A stretch of 64,000 nt of DNA from contig NZ_OZ242038.1 of NCBI RefSeq assembly GCF_965205175.1, positions 1,860,001-1,924,000 on the forward strand, in the 5' to 3' direction. The position numbers and the translations under genes were made by a program. This DNA comes from Poriferisodalis sp965205175. GTDB taxonomy: Bacteria; Actinomycetota; Acidimicrobiia; Acidimicrobiales; Poriferisodalaceae. Below the pieces are notes generated by a model, which saw only the letters and a program-made list of their open reading frames with translations, was not told where the DNA came from and did no database searches. Below are positions 27,520 to 36,411 of this stretch, piece by piece (within the stretch, counting starts at the first letter, position 1; the number at the start of each line of letters is the position of its first letter).

Positions 27520-28584
27520 CTACCGCGCAACGGGCTCGGCGTTCACTGTCTGCACGATGTCGATCATCTGGGCGAGCGTTTCCAACCGGTCCGTGGCTGT
27601 CGTGCCTTCCGGCTGCAGCCGCAGAACGTCTGCGCCAGCGTCGCGGTAGGCGCGCACCTGTTCGGCGACCTGCGCCGGCGTGCCCAAGAAGTTGGTCTCG
27701 GTGACGAGTCGGTCCGGCACAGCTGCGGCAGCGCCCGCCCGGTCGCCGTCGAGCCAGAGGCGCTGCACTGAGCGGCATTCGTGCTCGAAGCCGCCGCGCC
27801 GGTAAGCGTCGTTGTAGAAGTTGGCAGTGGCCGACCCCATCGCTCCCAGCGTGAAGGCGATGCCGGGCCGACGCGGTGCGATGAGGGCATCGAGATCGTC
27901 GCCGAACTCGACTGCGCCGCCGACTTGGCATGTCACCGAACCGGGGGCTCGACCTGCGGACGCTGCGCCTGCGAGCACGTGCCCCCAAGTGGCTTCGGGG
28001 CTGCTCGGCACGAAACAGGTGCCGACCCAGCCGTCTGCTGCCTCGCCGGTGTAACGCAGCGAGTTGGGTCCCAGCGTGGCCAGCCAGATTTCGATGGTGT
28101 CGTTGGCGGGCTGAGCCAGCCGCAGCGACTTGCCGCCGCTGTCGGGCAGCGGAAGGCTGTGGTGGCGCCCGGCGTAGCTGATCTTGTCGCCGGCGAAGGC
28201 TTGGCGGACGATGTCGACGGTTTCACGCAGACGCCCGAGCGGGTCAGCGAAACGCACCCCGTGCAGGCCCTCGACTACCTGCGGTCCGCTGACGCCCAGC
28301 CCCAGGATGAATCGGTCGCCGCTGAGTGCTGCCAGCGAGAGCGCTGTCATGGCCGTCATAACCGGCGTGCGCGCCGAGATTTGCAAGATGCCCGTGCCCA
28401 GCTGTACTCGGTGGGTCACCGCAGCGAGATAGGCCAGCGTGCTGACACCGTCCATGCCCCACGCTTCAGCGGACCAGAGAATGTCCACGCCGAGCCGTTC
28501 GGCCTCGCGCAAGAACTCGACCTGTTCTTCCCAGTCGCGCCGGCGGCCCGAAGCCGGACCTCCAAAGCCGATTGCTGTGCGCAT
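27520..28584 (-). CDS. Luciferase-like (LLM class) oxidoreductase, F420-type
   Basis: 354 residues from ATG 28584 (GTG 28593 is upstream). TIM-barrel words typical of F420-dependent members: AERLGVDILWSAEAWGMD, VQLGTGILQISARTPVMTAMTA, GDRFILGLGVSGPQVVEGLHG, LGTPAQVAEQVRAYRDAGAD (cut here to cores). F420-linked proteins of this clade oxidise or reduce small organic substrates; the substrate is unknown. The promoter region carries a duplicated TAGCGT box. Confidence 0.88.
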   Translation of the reverse strand: MRTAIGFGGPASGRRRDWEEQVEFLREAERLGVDILWSAEAWGMDGVSTLAYLAAVTHRVQLGTGILQISARTPVMTAMTALSLAALSGDRFILGLGVSGPQVVEGLHGVRFADPLGRLRETVDIVRQAFAGDKISYAGRHHSLPLPDSGGKSLRLAQPANDTIEIWLATLGPNSLRYTGEAADGWVGTCFVPSSPEATWGHVLAGAASAGRAPGSVTCQVGGAVEFGDDLDALIAPRRPGIAFTLGAMGSATANFYNDAYRRGGFEHECRSVQRLWLDGDRAGAAAAVPDRLVTETNFLGTPAQVAEQVRAYRDAGADVLRLQPEGTTATDRLETLAQMIDIVQTVNAEPVAR

Positions 28585-28611
28585 CGCCCACACGCTAGGC
28601 CCACACGCTAG
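28585..28611 (-). promoter_or_regulatory. Tandemly duplicated -10-like box (TAGCGT twice)
   Basis: A 13-bp unit carrying TAGCGT occurs twice (boxes at 28592-28597 and 28605-28610, minus strand). The proximal box is 7 nt before the ATG at 28584, as expected for a leaderless start; the distal one would start transcription 13 nt earlier. Confidence 0.5.
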
Positions 28612-28755
28612 GTCGTGGGCGCCCGGTCGTGGGATCGACCACGCCGGGCCGCTGGGTGGGGGTGAGGGGCCGCGGGCTGCCGTGCGTGCGGTGGGGCTTG
28701 TCGGCTTCGCTGCGCCGATGCGGCTTCGGCACCTCAGTCGCCACAGGCAAGGTGC

Positions 28756-29139
28756 TCAGGCGGGGTGCAGGCTCACGAGGCCGCCGAGCTGGGCGAGATC
28801 CTGCAGAGCTTGGTCGTAGCAGAACCGCTCGGCGCAGGCATCGCGTGCCCACGCTTCGTCAGCGCCGGACGGCAGACGGCCCACGGCGCAGATTCGCAGC
28901 GCGCCAGTCGCCACCGAGCTGATGGTGGTGCGGTTGCCCACCAGCAGCTGCTCCAGCGCATCGCTGCGGTCGCCGGGTTCTTCGAACACGCAGAGCCTGC
29001 TGCCGTCGGTCACAAATGGCGTCACGTAGTGCGTCCGCCGGCCGGCGGCGGTCACGGAGTCGAGACGCAGCATCAGCGCGTCGCGAAATGGCGCAAAGGG
29101 GTTGCCGTCTGTGCTTGCCGTTGTGGGGCCGTCCGGCAT
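28756..29139 (-). CDS. Hypothetical protein
   Basis: 127 residues from ATG 29139; a longer in-frame version would overlap the DUF1330 gene head-on and is unlikely. Contains RTHYVTPFVTDGSRLCVFEEPGD and ALEQLLVGNRTTISSVATGALRICAVGRLPSGADEAW (partly quoted). No family recognised. A TACGCT box lies 8 nt upstream of the start. Divergent from the DUF1330 gene. The C-terminal CYDQALQDLAQLGGL looks helical. Confidence 0.5.
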   Translation of the reverse strand: MPDGPTTASTDGNPFAPFRDALMLRLDSVTAAGRRTHYVTPFVTDGSRLCVFEEPGDRSDALEQLLVGNRTTISSVATGALRICAVGRLPSGADEAWARDACAERFCYDQALQDLAQLGGLVSLHPA

Positions 29140-29217
29140 GCGCACGGAGCGTAGCGTGCAGCATCTCACGGTCTCGGGTCGCCGTGTGCGAGTGGCATCA
29201 AGTGGCATACTGCCGCC

Positions 29218-29514
29218 ATGCCCGCGTACTTCGTCGCTCAGTACAGCGTGAACGATGCCGACGGTTACCGGCGCTACCAGCAAGGCGCCGTGCCGACCGT
29301 TGCGGCGGCGGGTGCCAAGGTCATCGCCTTCGACGCCGCGGCCGAGTCCATCGAAGGCACGCCGCCCGGCCCCCAAACAGTCATCCTGGAGTTCGAGGAC
29401 ACTGCAGCGGCCAAGGCGTGGTACGACTCTGCGGAGTACCAGCAGGTTGTCGGTCTGCGCCTCGAGAGCACCGACGGCTTCGCCGTCTTGGCGCAGTCGA
29501 TGAATCAGGGCTGA
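29218..29514 (+). CDS. DUF1330 family protein
   Basis: 98 residues. Ferredoxin-like dimeric alpha/beta barrel family: YFVAQYSVNDADGYRRYQ, GAKVIAFDAAAESIEG, TVILEFEDTAAAKAWYDS, EYQQVVGLRLEST (in parts). These small proteins often accompany catabolic oxygenases and may bind or isomerise hydrophobic intermediates, but no activity is established. It ends 4 bp before the Rieske oxygenase gene, so the two are co-transcribed. Confidence 0.9.
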   Translation: MPAYFVAQYSVNDADGYRRYQQGAVPTVAAAGAKVIAFDAAAESIEGTPPGPQTVILEFEDTAAAKAWYDSAEYQQVVGLRLESTDGFAVLAQSMNQG

Positions 29515-29518
29515 CGCC

Positions 29519-30697
29519 GTGGACCACGCCGAGCAGATCAGCCACATCAAGACCCTGCTGGCCCGGCTCGACTCGGGCACCAACGTCGACGCAGGCGGCG
29601 TTCGCTACAACCCCACGACCGCCTACACCGATCGCTCACTCGCCGCCATCGAGCGGCGGGAGTTCTTCGACACGCATCCGCAGTTGGTCGGATTGTCGGG
29701 CGACCTGCCCGAGCCCGGCTCGTTCGTGACGCAGAACGACCTGGGCACGCCGCTGCTGCTGGTTCGCTCGCCCAGTGGCCGGTTCCGGGCATTCGTGAAC
29801 GCCTGCCGCCACCGCGGCGTGGTCCTCGAATCCCAGGCGCGCGGCCGCAAGCGCAGGTTCGCCTGCCCGTTCCACAACTGGACCTACGACGCCGACGGTG
29901 CGCTCTGCGGCCTGCCGAAGTCGGAGCACTTCGGGGAGCTGGACCGCGACGACTTGGGCCTGGTGGAACTCCCGGCGGCGGAGCACTGCGGACTGCTGTG
30001 GGTGCATCCACGGCCCGACGGCGTGCTCGACCCCGAAGCGCTCTTGGGCGCCGAGCTGACCGCGGACCTCGCCGGGTGGGACTTCGGCGCGCTGGCGTGG
30101 CTGGGCGGCGATGCCTATTCCGTGGAATGCAACTGGAAGCTGGCCATGGACACCTTCGGCGAGACGTACCACTTCCCAGTGCTGCACGTCGACACGCTGT
30201 CCAACGACTTCTACGGCAACGTGCAGTGCTACGACGAGTTCGGGCGCCACCACCGGCTCATTCTGTGCCGCCGCGTCATCGAGGAAGCCCGCCAGCGGCC
30301 GCCGTCGGAGTGGAACATCACCCGTTACGGGTTGCCCGTGTACTGGCTGTTTCCGAACGTCCAGCTGATCCCGTCGCGCGAGGTGCTGTTCTTGGTGCGG
30401 GCGTACCCCCACCCGGACGACCCCGGCCGGCACACCAGCCAGATCTCCTTCTACCTGCGGCCAGGCATCGCGCGCGACGAGGCCGAGATCGACTTCTTCG
30501 CTGAGGCATCGCGAGGCTTCGGCACCGTCATCCGCGACGAGGACTACGTGATGAGCGCCAGCCAGCAGCTCTCAGCCAACAGCGGGGCGCTGGAGCACGT
30601 CGTGTTCGGGCGCAACGAGCCGGCGCTGCACCACTTCCACAACACCTACCGTGCAGCACTCGGCCAAGAGCTGCTGGAGCTGCATCCCACCGCCTGA
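29519..30697 (+). CDS. Aromatic ring-hydroxylating dioxygenase, alpha subunit (Rieske)
   Basis: 392 residues, GTG start. The Rieske [2Fe-2S] ligands are CRHRG and CPFHNWTYD (C-x-H ... C-x2-H), near residues 99 and 119. The catalytic mononuclear iron site has DTFGETYHFPVLH (bridging Asp/Glu and two His). No beta subunit or reductase lies nearby, so it resembles stand-alone Rieske oxygenases that act on carnitine/choline-like or aromatic compounds. Co-transcribed with the DUF1330 gene. Confidence 0.9.
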   Translation: MDHAEQISHIKTLLARLDSGTNVDAGGVRYNPTTAYTDRSLAAIERREFFDTHPQLVGLSGDLPEPGSFVTQNDLGTPLLLVRSPSGRFRAFVNACRHRGVVLESQARGRKRRFACPFHNWTYDADGALCGLPKSEHFGELDRDDLGLVELPAAEHCGLLWVHPRPDGVLDPEALLGAELTADLAGWDFGALAWLGGDAYSVECNWKLAMDTFGETYHFPVLHVDTLSNDFYGNVQCYDEFGRHHRLILCRRVIEEARQRPPSEWNITRYGLPVYWLFPNVQLIPSREVLFLVRAYPHPDDPGRHTSQISFYLRPGIARDEAEIDFFAEASRGFGTVIRDEDYVMSASQQLSANSGALEHVVFGRNEPALHHFHNTYRAALGQELLELHPTA

Positions 30698-30771
30698 ATG
30701 ACCACAGCCTGACCAACGGTGTTGTACCGGGAGACTGACGACAGCCGGACGAGCGGTTGACATCGCCCTGA

Positions 30772-30783
30772 CTGACACGTCAG
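30772..30783. repeat. Short palindrome CTGAC-AC-GTCAG
   Basis: 5-bp arms with a 2-bp centre in the convergent gap between the Rieske gene and the aminotransferase gene. Too short to assign a function. Confidence 0.3.
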
Positions 30784-30819
30784 CGAGCCACTGCAGCCGG
30801 CTCAGCCAACACGGCCAGC

Positions 30820-31902
30820 TCAGGCTTTGACGAGTTCTTCGAGCGCTCCCAGCAGCATCTCCGCGTTGCGCGGCCGAGCAGTGTGGCCCATGGCGCCGAT
30901 GCGCCACACCTTGCCGGCGACCGGACCCAGCCCGCCGCCCACTTCGATGCCGTAGCGCTCGAGCAAGCAGCGGCGGCCTGCCGCGTCGTCGAAGCCGTCG
31001 GGCAGCGTGACGGTGGTGAGCTGGGGCAGACGGTGGCCCTCCTGGGCCCAGAGCTCGAAGCCGAGTTCGGGCAGGCGAGTGTGCAGCTCGTCGCCGCAGG
31101 CCTGATGGCGCGCCCACGCGTTGGGGAGACCTTCTTCGAGCACCGCGCCCAGCCCGGCGTGGAGCGCATAGAGCATCGAGATCGGCGCGGTGTGGTGGTA
31201 GGCGCGGGCGCCCTCGCCGGCCACGTAGGCCCGGATCATGTTGAGGTCCAGATACCAGCTCTGGGGCCGCTCTACCAACGCCTCCAGCGCCCGTTCGCTC
31301 ACGGTCAGCGGCGCGAGCCCCGGCGGCACGCCGAGACACTTCTGCGTGCCGCTGTAGGCGATGTCGATGCCCCAGTCGTCGGCAGCGACTTCGATGCCGC
31401 CCAGCGACGTCACGCAGTCCACCAGCAGCAGCGCGTCGCCCGTGTGCCGGCCCAAGGGTGCGATGTCGTTGCGCACGCCGGTGGAGGTCTCCGCATGCAC
31501 GACGGCGATGATCTTCGGCGACGGGTGGGCGTCGAGCAGACGCTGCGGGTCGATGGCGCGCCCCCACTCCTCGTTCACCGCCACGACCTCGGCCCCGCAG
31601 CGCGCAGCCACGTCGCACATGCGAGAGCCGAACACGCCGTTGACGCCGACGACCACGGTGTCGCCGGGTTCGACGAAGTTGCAGAACGCCGCTTCCATGC
31701 CTGCTGAGCCGGTGGCGCTGATCGGAAACGTCAGCGAGTTGCCGGTCTGCCAGACTGCCCGCAGCCGCTCGTTGGTCTCGTCGAGCAGAGCGAGGAACTC
31801 AGGGTCGAGATGCCCGAGCACCGGCCGGGCAAACGCCGCCATCGCTTCTGGGTACGGGTTCGAAGGCCCAGGCCCCATCAGGACGCGGTCGCTGTATGCC
31901 AC
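30820..31902 (-). CDS. Alanine-glyoxylate / serine-pyruvate-type aminotransferase (class V)
   Basis: 360 residues from GTG 31902 (VAYSDRVLMGPGPSNPYP); the frame is open upstream but without similarity. The PLP lysine is in YSGTQKCLGVPPGL (near residue 190); LLVDCVTSLGG holds the PLP-pairing Asp, and GSAGMEAAF contacts the phosphate. It transfers an amino group between alanine or serine and glyoxylate, linking to glycine metabolism. A TAGCGT box lies 8 nt before the start. Divergent from the PTS operon beginning at 32127. Confidence 0.92.
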   Translation of the reverse strand: MAYSDRVLMGPGPSNPYPEAMAAFARPVLGHLDPEFLALLDETNERLRAVWQTGNSLTFPISATGSAGMEAAFCNFVEPGDTVVVGVNGVFGSRMCDVAARCGAEVVAVNEEWGRAIDPQRLLDAHPSPKIIAVVHAETSTGVRNDIAPLGRHTGDALLLVDCVTSLGGIEVAADDWGIDIAYSGTQKCLGVPPGLAPLTVSERALEALVERPQSWYLDLNMIRAYVAGEGARAYHHTAPISMLYALHAGLGAVLEEGLPNAWARHQACGDELHTRLPELGFELWAQEGHRLPQLTTVTLPDGFDDAAGRRCLLERYGIEVGGGLGPVAGKVWRIGAMGHTARPRNAEMLLGALEELVKA

Positions 31903-32060
31903 GGGACTCAACGCTACTGACCGAGGCGCTGGGCTCGAGCATCTTCGACGTGTTCTGGCGACGAGCTCTGGGCCGGCCCTGTCCTGGAGCACTGCTGCGC
32001 GCCGAAATGTCGTATTCCTGCGGTGCCGTATTGGGAGTTGCTGAAGATGCCGAGATCGCA

Positions 32061-32074
32061 GATACTCCGGTATC
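32061..32074. promoter_or_regulatory. Inverted repeat GATAC-TCCG-GTATC upstream of the PTS operon
   Basis: 5-bp perfect arms with a 4-bp spacer, 53 bp before the IIC start and between divergent genes. A possible operator for the PRD regulator at 34903-36411; short, so weak evidence. Confidence 0.3.
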
Positions 32075-32126
32075 GCGCAACACGACGCGGTTGTCTTTAT
32101 CTCAACACACAAGGGGGGACGGGCGC

Positions 32127-33263
32127 ATGCTTCAACGCGTTCAGCGTGTCGGCGGCTTCCTGTCGAGCATGGTCATACCGAACATCGGTGCGTTCATCGC
32201 CTGGGGGCTCATCACGGCACTGTTCATTCCCAGGGGATGGCTGGCCAAGACCAGCCTCGATTGGGACTGGGGTGCGATCACCGACAACACGGTCGCTCCC
32301 ATGATCAAATTTCTGCTCCCGATTCTCGTGGCCTACACCGGCGGCAAGTTGATACACGGCCACCGAGGAGGCGTTCTCGCAGCAGTAGCCTTGCTGGGCG
32401 TCATCGGAGGGTCTTCGTTCGAGCTGGCCTCCGGTGCTACGGGCGATCCGCCGCAGTTCCTCGGTGCCATGCTGATCGGGCCCCTTGCCGGCTTGGTGAT
32501 GAGAGAGATCGACAAGTGGCTGGAGGACAGGCGTCCGGCCGGGTTCGAGATGCTGTTCAACAACTTCTCTCAGGGCATCGCCGGTGTGCTCATGGCGATG
32601 CTCGGCTACATCGTCATCGGGCCGATCGTGTCGACCCTCGCTGAGATGTTCGGCAACATGGTTGAAGGCATCAGCGACGCCGGCCTGCTGCCGCTGATGG
32701 ACCTGCCGATCGAGGTCGGCAAAGTGCTGTTCCTCAATAACGCCATCAATCACGGCGTGCTGACACCCCTCGGTGCCATCGATGTCACCGAAACCGGCCG
32801 GTCCATCTATTTCATGCTGGAGTCCAACCCCGGACCTGGCCTGGGATTGCTGCTGGCCTACTGGTTCGCCGGCCAGGGTTTGGCCAAGCTGTCCGCCCCC
32901 GGAGCGATCATCATTCATTTCTTCGGCGGCATCCATGAGGTCTACTTCCCGTACGTCCTGATGAACCCAGTCATGATCGGTGCCATGTGGGCCGGCGGAA
33001 TCCTCGCCGACATCGTCTTCGTGATCTTCGATGCCGGTCTGACCGGTCCGCCGTCTCCAGGGAGCATCTTTGCCTACCTGCCGCTCACGCCTTCGAGCGG
33101 CGCAGCGGCAGCAGGCGTGTATCTCGGCATGGCCGTCAGTGCAGCGGCGGCGTTCTTCGTTGGCAGCATCCTCTTGCGATTGTTCCCGGTCGCAGAGATT
33201 GACGACACCGAAGACGACGACACTTCTGTAGCCGATGCCATGGAAGGCGTGCCCATGGGCTGA
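32127..33263 (+). CDS. PTS mannitol-type transporter, EIIC component
   Basis: 378 residues from ATG 32127 with AAGGGGGGA upstream; the frame opens earlier (31896) without similarity. Mannitol EIIC features: FLSSMVIPNIGAFIAWG, FNNFSQGIAGVLMAMLGY, FLNNAINHGVLTPLG and the substrate motif GGIHEVYFPYVLMNP. About eight membrane segments. It moves a hexitol across the membrane while the IIB partner (33440) phosphorylates it. The C-terminus is acidic and lacks fused IIB and IIA domains, which are separate genes here. Confidence 0.92.
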   Translation: MLQRVQRVGGFLSSMVIPNIGAFIAWGLITALFIPRGWLAKTSLDWDWGAITDNTVAPMIKFLLPILVAYTGGKLIHGHRGGVLAAVALLGVIGGSSFELASGATGDPPQFLGAMLIGPLAGLVMREIDKWLEDRRPAGFEMLFNNFSQGIAGVLMAMLGYIVIGPIVSTLAEMFGNMVEGISDAGLLPLMDLPIEVGKVLFLNNAINHGVLTPLGAIDVTETGRSIYFMLESNPGPGLGLLLAYWFAGQGLAKLSAPGAIIIHFFGGIHEVYFPYVLMNPVMIGAMWAGGILADIVFVIFDAGLTGPPSPGSIFAYLPLTPSSGAAAAGVYLGMAVSAAAAFFVGSILLRLFPVAEIDDTEDDDTSVADAMEGVPMG

Positions 33264-33439
33264 TGGCACGGTGGGTTGCGTCGGCTTCCCAGTCGATGCA
33301 GCCTGTCGAAGCCGGAGCGGTCGCGGCTGACGCCACGCCGCTTCGGCCTAGAGTCCGCGAGCACGGTGGTGCCCGTGACTGGCCGCTCAGAATGAGATGC
33401 AACGAGAAAGCTCAGCTTGCCGACCTGCGGAGGTCAACA

Positions 33440-33769
33440 GTGACGAACAGAGTGACGAAGGCTGCCGATGCGGTGAAGCTCATCGTCTTCGCCTGCGAGG
33501 CGGGGATGGGCAGCAGCTTGATGGGTGCCAACCAGCTGAAGAAGATGGTGAAGAAGGCGAAGCTCGACATCTCGGTGGTGCATACACCGGTCGGGCAGCT
33601 GACCGATGAAGCTGACGTGGTCGTCGTACACAAGGGTCTGGCACAACAGGCTCGGGCGAAGGTGCCCAACGCAGTGGTCGTACCGTTCACGCTGTTTATG
33701 AACGACCCTGCGGTGAAGAAGCTGGTCGCGCAGCTCGCGGCGGGCGAACCTGTGACCTCCCGGGTGTAG
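33440..33769 (+). CDS. PTS mannitol-type EIIB component
   Basis: 109 residues from GTG 33440, chosen for the GGAGG seven bases upstream; longer in-frame starts exist. The phosphorylated cysteine is in VFACEAGMGSSLMGA (near residue 19), exactly as in mannitol IIB domains. It accepts phosphate from IIA and passes it to the sugar bound at IIC. The gene lies 176 bp after IIC and 7 bp before IIA. Confidence 0.92.
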   Translation: MTNRVTKAADAVKLIVFACEAGMGSSLMGANQLKKMVKKAKLDISVVHTPVGQLTDEADVVVVHKGLAQQARAKVPNAVVVPFTLFMNDPAVKKLVAQLAAGEPVTSRV

Positions 33770-33776
33770 GGCGGCC

Positions 33777-34235
33777 GTGGACGGGGGACTTGGAACGGTT
33801 CTGACCCCGACGGATATCGTGATGGCGTGCAGCGCCGACTCCATGGAGGAAGCGATCGAATTCTCGGGACGCCTGCTCGTGTGCCGCGGCTCGGTGTCAG
33901 CGGAGTACATCGAGGGCATGAAGCAGCGCGAGCGGGTCGTGTCCACCTATCTGGGCAACGGCGTCGCCCTTCCGCACGGGGTGCTGGAGAGCAAGCAGTA
34001 CATTCGCTCGACAGGCGTCGTCGTCGCCCAATACCCGCGAGGCGTCGATTGGGGAGGCTGTGGCACAGCTCATCTCGTCGTGGGACTCGCGGCCGTGGGC
34101 GACGATCACATGCGCGTGCTGTCGCAGCTGGCCTCGGTGCTCCAGGATGAGGAGCTCTGCCGCGAGCTCGCGCAAGTCGATGACGCTGCGAGCATCTACG
34201 AATGTCTGAGCGCAGTGCCGTCCGATGACGACTGA
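33777..34235 (+). CDS. PTS mannitol/fructose-type EIIA component
   Basis: 152 residues, GTG start. The active-site histidine lies in YLGNGVALPHGV (near residue 68); EAIEFSGRLLVCRGSVSAEY and LAAVGDDHMRVLSQLASVL are typical of the IIA fold. It takes phosphate from HPr and gives it to IIB. Third gene of the plus-strand PTS operon. Confidence 0.92.
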   Translation: MDGGLGTVLTPTDIVMACSADSMEEAIEFSGRLLVCRGSVSAEYIEGMKQRERVVSTYLGNGVALPHGVLESKQYIRSTGVVVAQYPRGVDWGGCGTAHLVVGLAAVGDDHMRVLSQLASVLQDEELCRELAQVDDAASIYECLSAVPSDDD

Positions 34236-34325
34236 GCACATACGGCGACTGGGTCGCGACCACGGGCGGCCGAGCGACAGCGAATCCGAGTCGCGAGACG
34301 AAGCAGCGTGAGGGGAGGCGAGCCC

Positions 34326-34580
34326 ATGGAGCAAGAACTGGTCATCACCAACAGTCACGGACTCCACGCGCGTCCAGCCGCAGTGCTCGTCGAGAAAATC
34401 AAGGAGCTCGATGCCGATGTGCGCATCCAAGTCGGTGCCAAGACAGCGAATGCAGCGAGCATCATGAGTTTGCTGGCTCTGGGTGCCGGTCCGGGCGACG
34501 AAGCACGCATCATCTCTGAGGGTCCCGACGCCGGTGCAGCCATGGAGACCGTCGTGGCGATCCTCACGGCGGACAGCTGA
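34326..34580 (+). CDS. ptsH: Phosphocarrier protein HPr
   Basis: 84 residues from ATG 34326 (GAGGGGAGG upstream). The phosphorylated histidine is in NSHGLHARPAA (His about residue 14), and ASIMSLLALGAG contains the regulatory serine region. It carries phosphate from Enzyme I (36408) to the IIA component. Being within the hexitol operon, it may serve this uptake system in particular. Confidence 0.95.
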   Translation: MEQELVITNSHGLHARPAAVLVEKIKELDADVRIQVGAKTANAASIMSLLALGAGPGDEARIISEGPDAGAAMETVVAILTADS

Positions 34581-34581
34581 C

Positions 34582-34884
34582 ATGGCTCGTCTCGACCACG
34601 ACGCGCTTGTCGCCGCGTTGGCCGCTTCGGTCGGCGCGACTCCGGATGCCTCCGGAGTCGCGGATGTCGTCTTTGAGCGGGGCTACATCGTGATCGCTGC
34701 GGAGGTCTCAGAGCTGAAGGGAGCATTCAAGCGGGCCAAGAAGATCGACGGCTACCGCTGGGTGGCCATCAACCGCGAGGACCTCTTCGGGGCCAATCCG
34801 CTGTCGCTTGGGTCCAAGGTCGGCATCCTCGATGCCGACGGCCGCGTCCTCAAGAACGCTGACTCGCCCCGCCGGAAAGTCTGA
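34582..34884 (+). CDS. Small protein of unknown function in the PTS operon
   Basis: 100 residues, ATG directly after the HPr stop. Contains ADVVFERGYIVIAAEVSELKG, GYRWVAINREDLFGANPLSLG and VGILDADGRVLKNAD (in parts). No domain is recognised. The tight spacing to ptsH makes co-expression certain if transcribed. It could be a regulatory or assembly factor of the hexitol pathway; this is only context. It ends 18 bp from the convergent PRD regulator gene. Confidence 0.6.
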   Translation: MARLDHDALVAALAASVGATPDASGVADVVFERGYIVIAAEVSELKGAFKRAKKIDGYRWVAINREDLFGANPLSLGSKVGILDADGRVLKNADSPRRKV

Positions 34885-34902
34885 CTGCGCATCGAGCGCT
34901 GG

Positions 34903-36411
34903 CTAGACTTGCTGGGCCACGCGGACGACGTCGCCGGCTGAGAGCAACGGGTTGACGACGACGACCGGCACCCTGCGGTCGACAACGGGAACCGTGGAGA
35001 TCACCAAGTCGAAGTCGTCATGGGGGAGTTCCTCGTAGCCCCGCTCCGACAGCACCTCTACGAGGTCCAACTGCGGGAACTCGGCTTGGATTCGAGAGAC
35101 GAGCACCCACGCCGTCGCCATACCGCTCGGGCACACGACCAGCGCCCGACGCCGCGGCCGCAGACGGGCCCGCTCCATCGCACCGCACACATACATGGTG
35201 ATGAAGCCGATTTCGTCCTCGGCGATGGGGACCGCCATGGCAGCTTCCACAGGCTTGGCCATCTCGGCAGCGACTGCGTGAACCTCGGGGTACCGCTGAC
35301 GAACCTCCCGCAGCAGCGGGTTGTGTATCGGCAGGCCATAGCGAACTCGGACACTGAGCCGTTCGAGGTGCGAGGACAGCCCGTTCCTCAACTCCGTGTC
35401 GTCGGTGAGCGCTGAGTGCAGCTGCGCGCCGGCGATGCCCATGACTTCATCGAGAAGCTCGGAACCGATGGCCGACGACTCCGGTTTGGCTGCGTCGAGT
35501 GCGTCTAGGCCGAGCAGGTACTCGGTGACGGCCGCGACCTCTTCGGCTGCCACGGACGTGCCTGCAAGCTCCTCGAGACTCGGAACAATGCCGGCGACGC
35601 TCTGTGCAATGGGATGGTCCATGACCGATCGGTGCAAGCCGGTTTCGACAGTGACGGTGTGACCCTCTCGGATTCTGGCTGCTGAGACCGCTAGGAACAG
35701 CGCAAACACCGTGTCGCTGTGGTCTGATGTCAGCGTTCGCCCCAGCGTGCTGGCCCGCACGATCGCCAAGGTTTCCGCCAGCGGAAGGTTGAAGAATCGC
35801 TCGCGCAGGCCCACCGGAACACGGGCGGCGGCCTGTTGGCGAGCCGAAGGATCATCAAGGAGCTGGAGGCGCAGCACTTCGGAGGGAATCGCCTCCAAGA
35901 TGAGCTGCACGATTGCCTGGCGGACACGGCGCTCGGTGCCGACTACAGACACCCCGTGACCTGGACGGCGGACCAGCGGCAGGCCGTTGCGCTCCAGCCA
36001 CGGCTCGCACGCCCGCAGGTCGCGCCGCGCCGAAGTCTTGGACACTGCCAGCTCGAGATGGAGTTCGTCCAGGGACGTGCCGGCAGGTGCAGCCCACAAC
36101 ATGGCCGCCAACAGGATGCGGAGCCGTTCTTCGGGCGCATAGACCCTCGGCGGCCTCGACACCGAGCCAAGGGCTTCGATGATCTGCGCCCGAGTCGCCG
36201 GCGATGCCTCGATCACGAGTCCGAGCCCGCGCTTGCGCACCAGCTCTGCGTCGCAGGTGCGCAGGTAGCGCTCGATGTGGCCGAGGCGGTAGCGCACCAC
36301 CCGCTGTGTGAGACCCAGATCTGCGGCGAGATCCGCCGTGCTCCTCGGCCCGCTCTGTGCGAGTAGCCACCGGGTGATCCGGATGACGCGGGTGTCGAGC
36401 GTGACGCTCAT
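34903..36411 (-). CDS. PRD-containing transcriptional regulator (MtlR/BglG-type activator)
   Basis: 502 residues from ATG 36411, overlapping the Enzyme I stop by 4 bp. Order: two winged-helix parts (TADLAADLGLTQRVVRYRL; DELHLELAVSKTSARRDL), two PTS regulation domains (about residues 170-380, with PRD histidines as in GLPIHNPLLREV), and a C-terminal EIIB-gat-like domain with ALVVCPSGMATAWVL, whose cysteine can be phosphorylated. A C-terminal IIA domain is missing. Such activators turn on hexitol operons and are inhibited when EIIB/HPr phosphorylation signals no substrate. Likely controls both PTS operons here. Confidence 0.85.
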   Translation of the reverse strand: MSVTLDTRVIRITRWLLAQSGPRSTADLAADLGLTQRVVRYRLGHIERYLRTCDAELVRKRGLGLVIEASPATRAQIIEALGSVSRPPRVYAPEERLRILLAAMLWAAPAGTSLDELHLELAVSKTSARRDLRACEPWLERNGLPLVRRPGHGVSVVGTERRVRQAIVQLILEAIPSEVLRLQLLDDPSARQQAAARVPVGLRERFFNLPLAETLAIVRASTLGRTLTSDHSDTVFALFLAVSAARIREGHTVTVETGLHRSVMDHPIAQSVAGIVPSLEELAGTSVAAEEVAAVTEYLLGLDALDAAKPESSAIGSELLDEVMGIAGAQLHSALTDDTELRNGLSSHLERLSVRVRYGLPIHNPLLREVRQRYPEVHAVAAEMAKPVEAAMAVPIAEDEIGFITMYVCGAMERARLRPRRRALVVCPSGMATAWVLVSRIQAEFPQLDLVEVLSERGYEELPHDDFDLVISTVPVVDRRVPVVVVNPLLSAGDVVRVAQQV

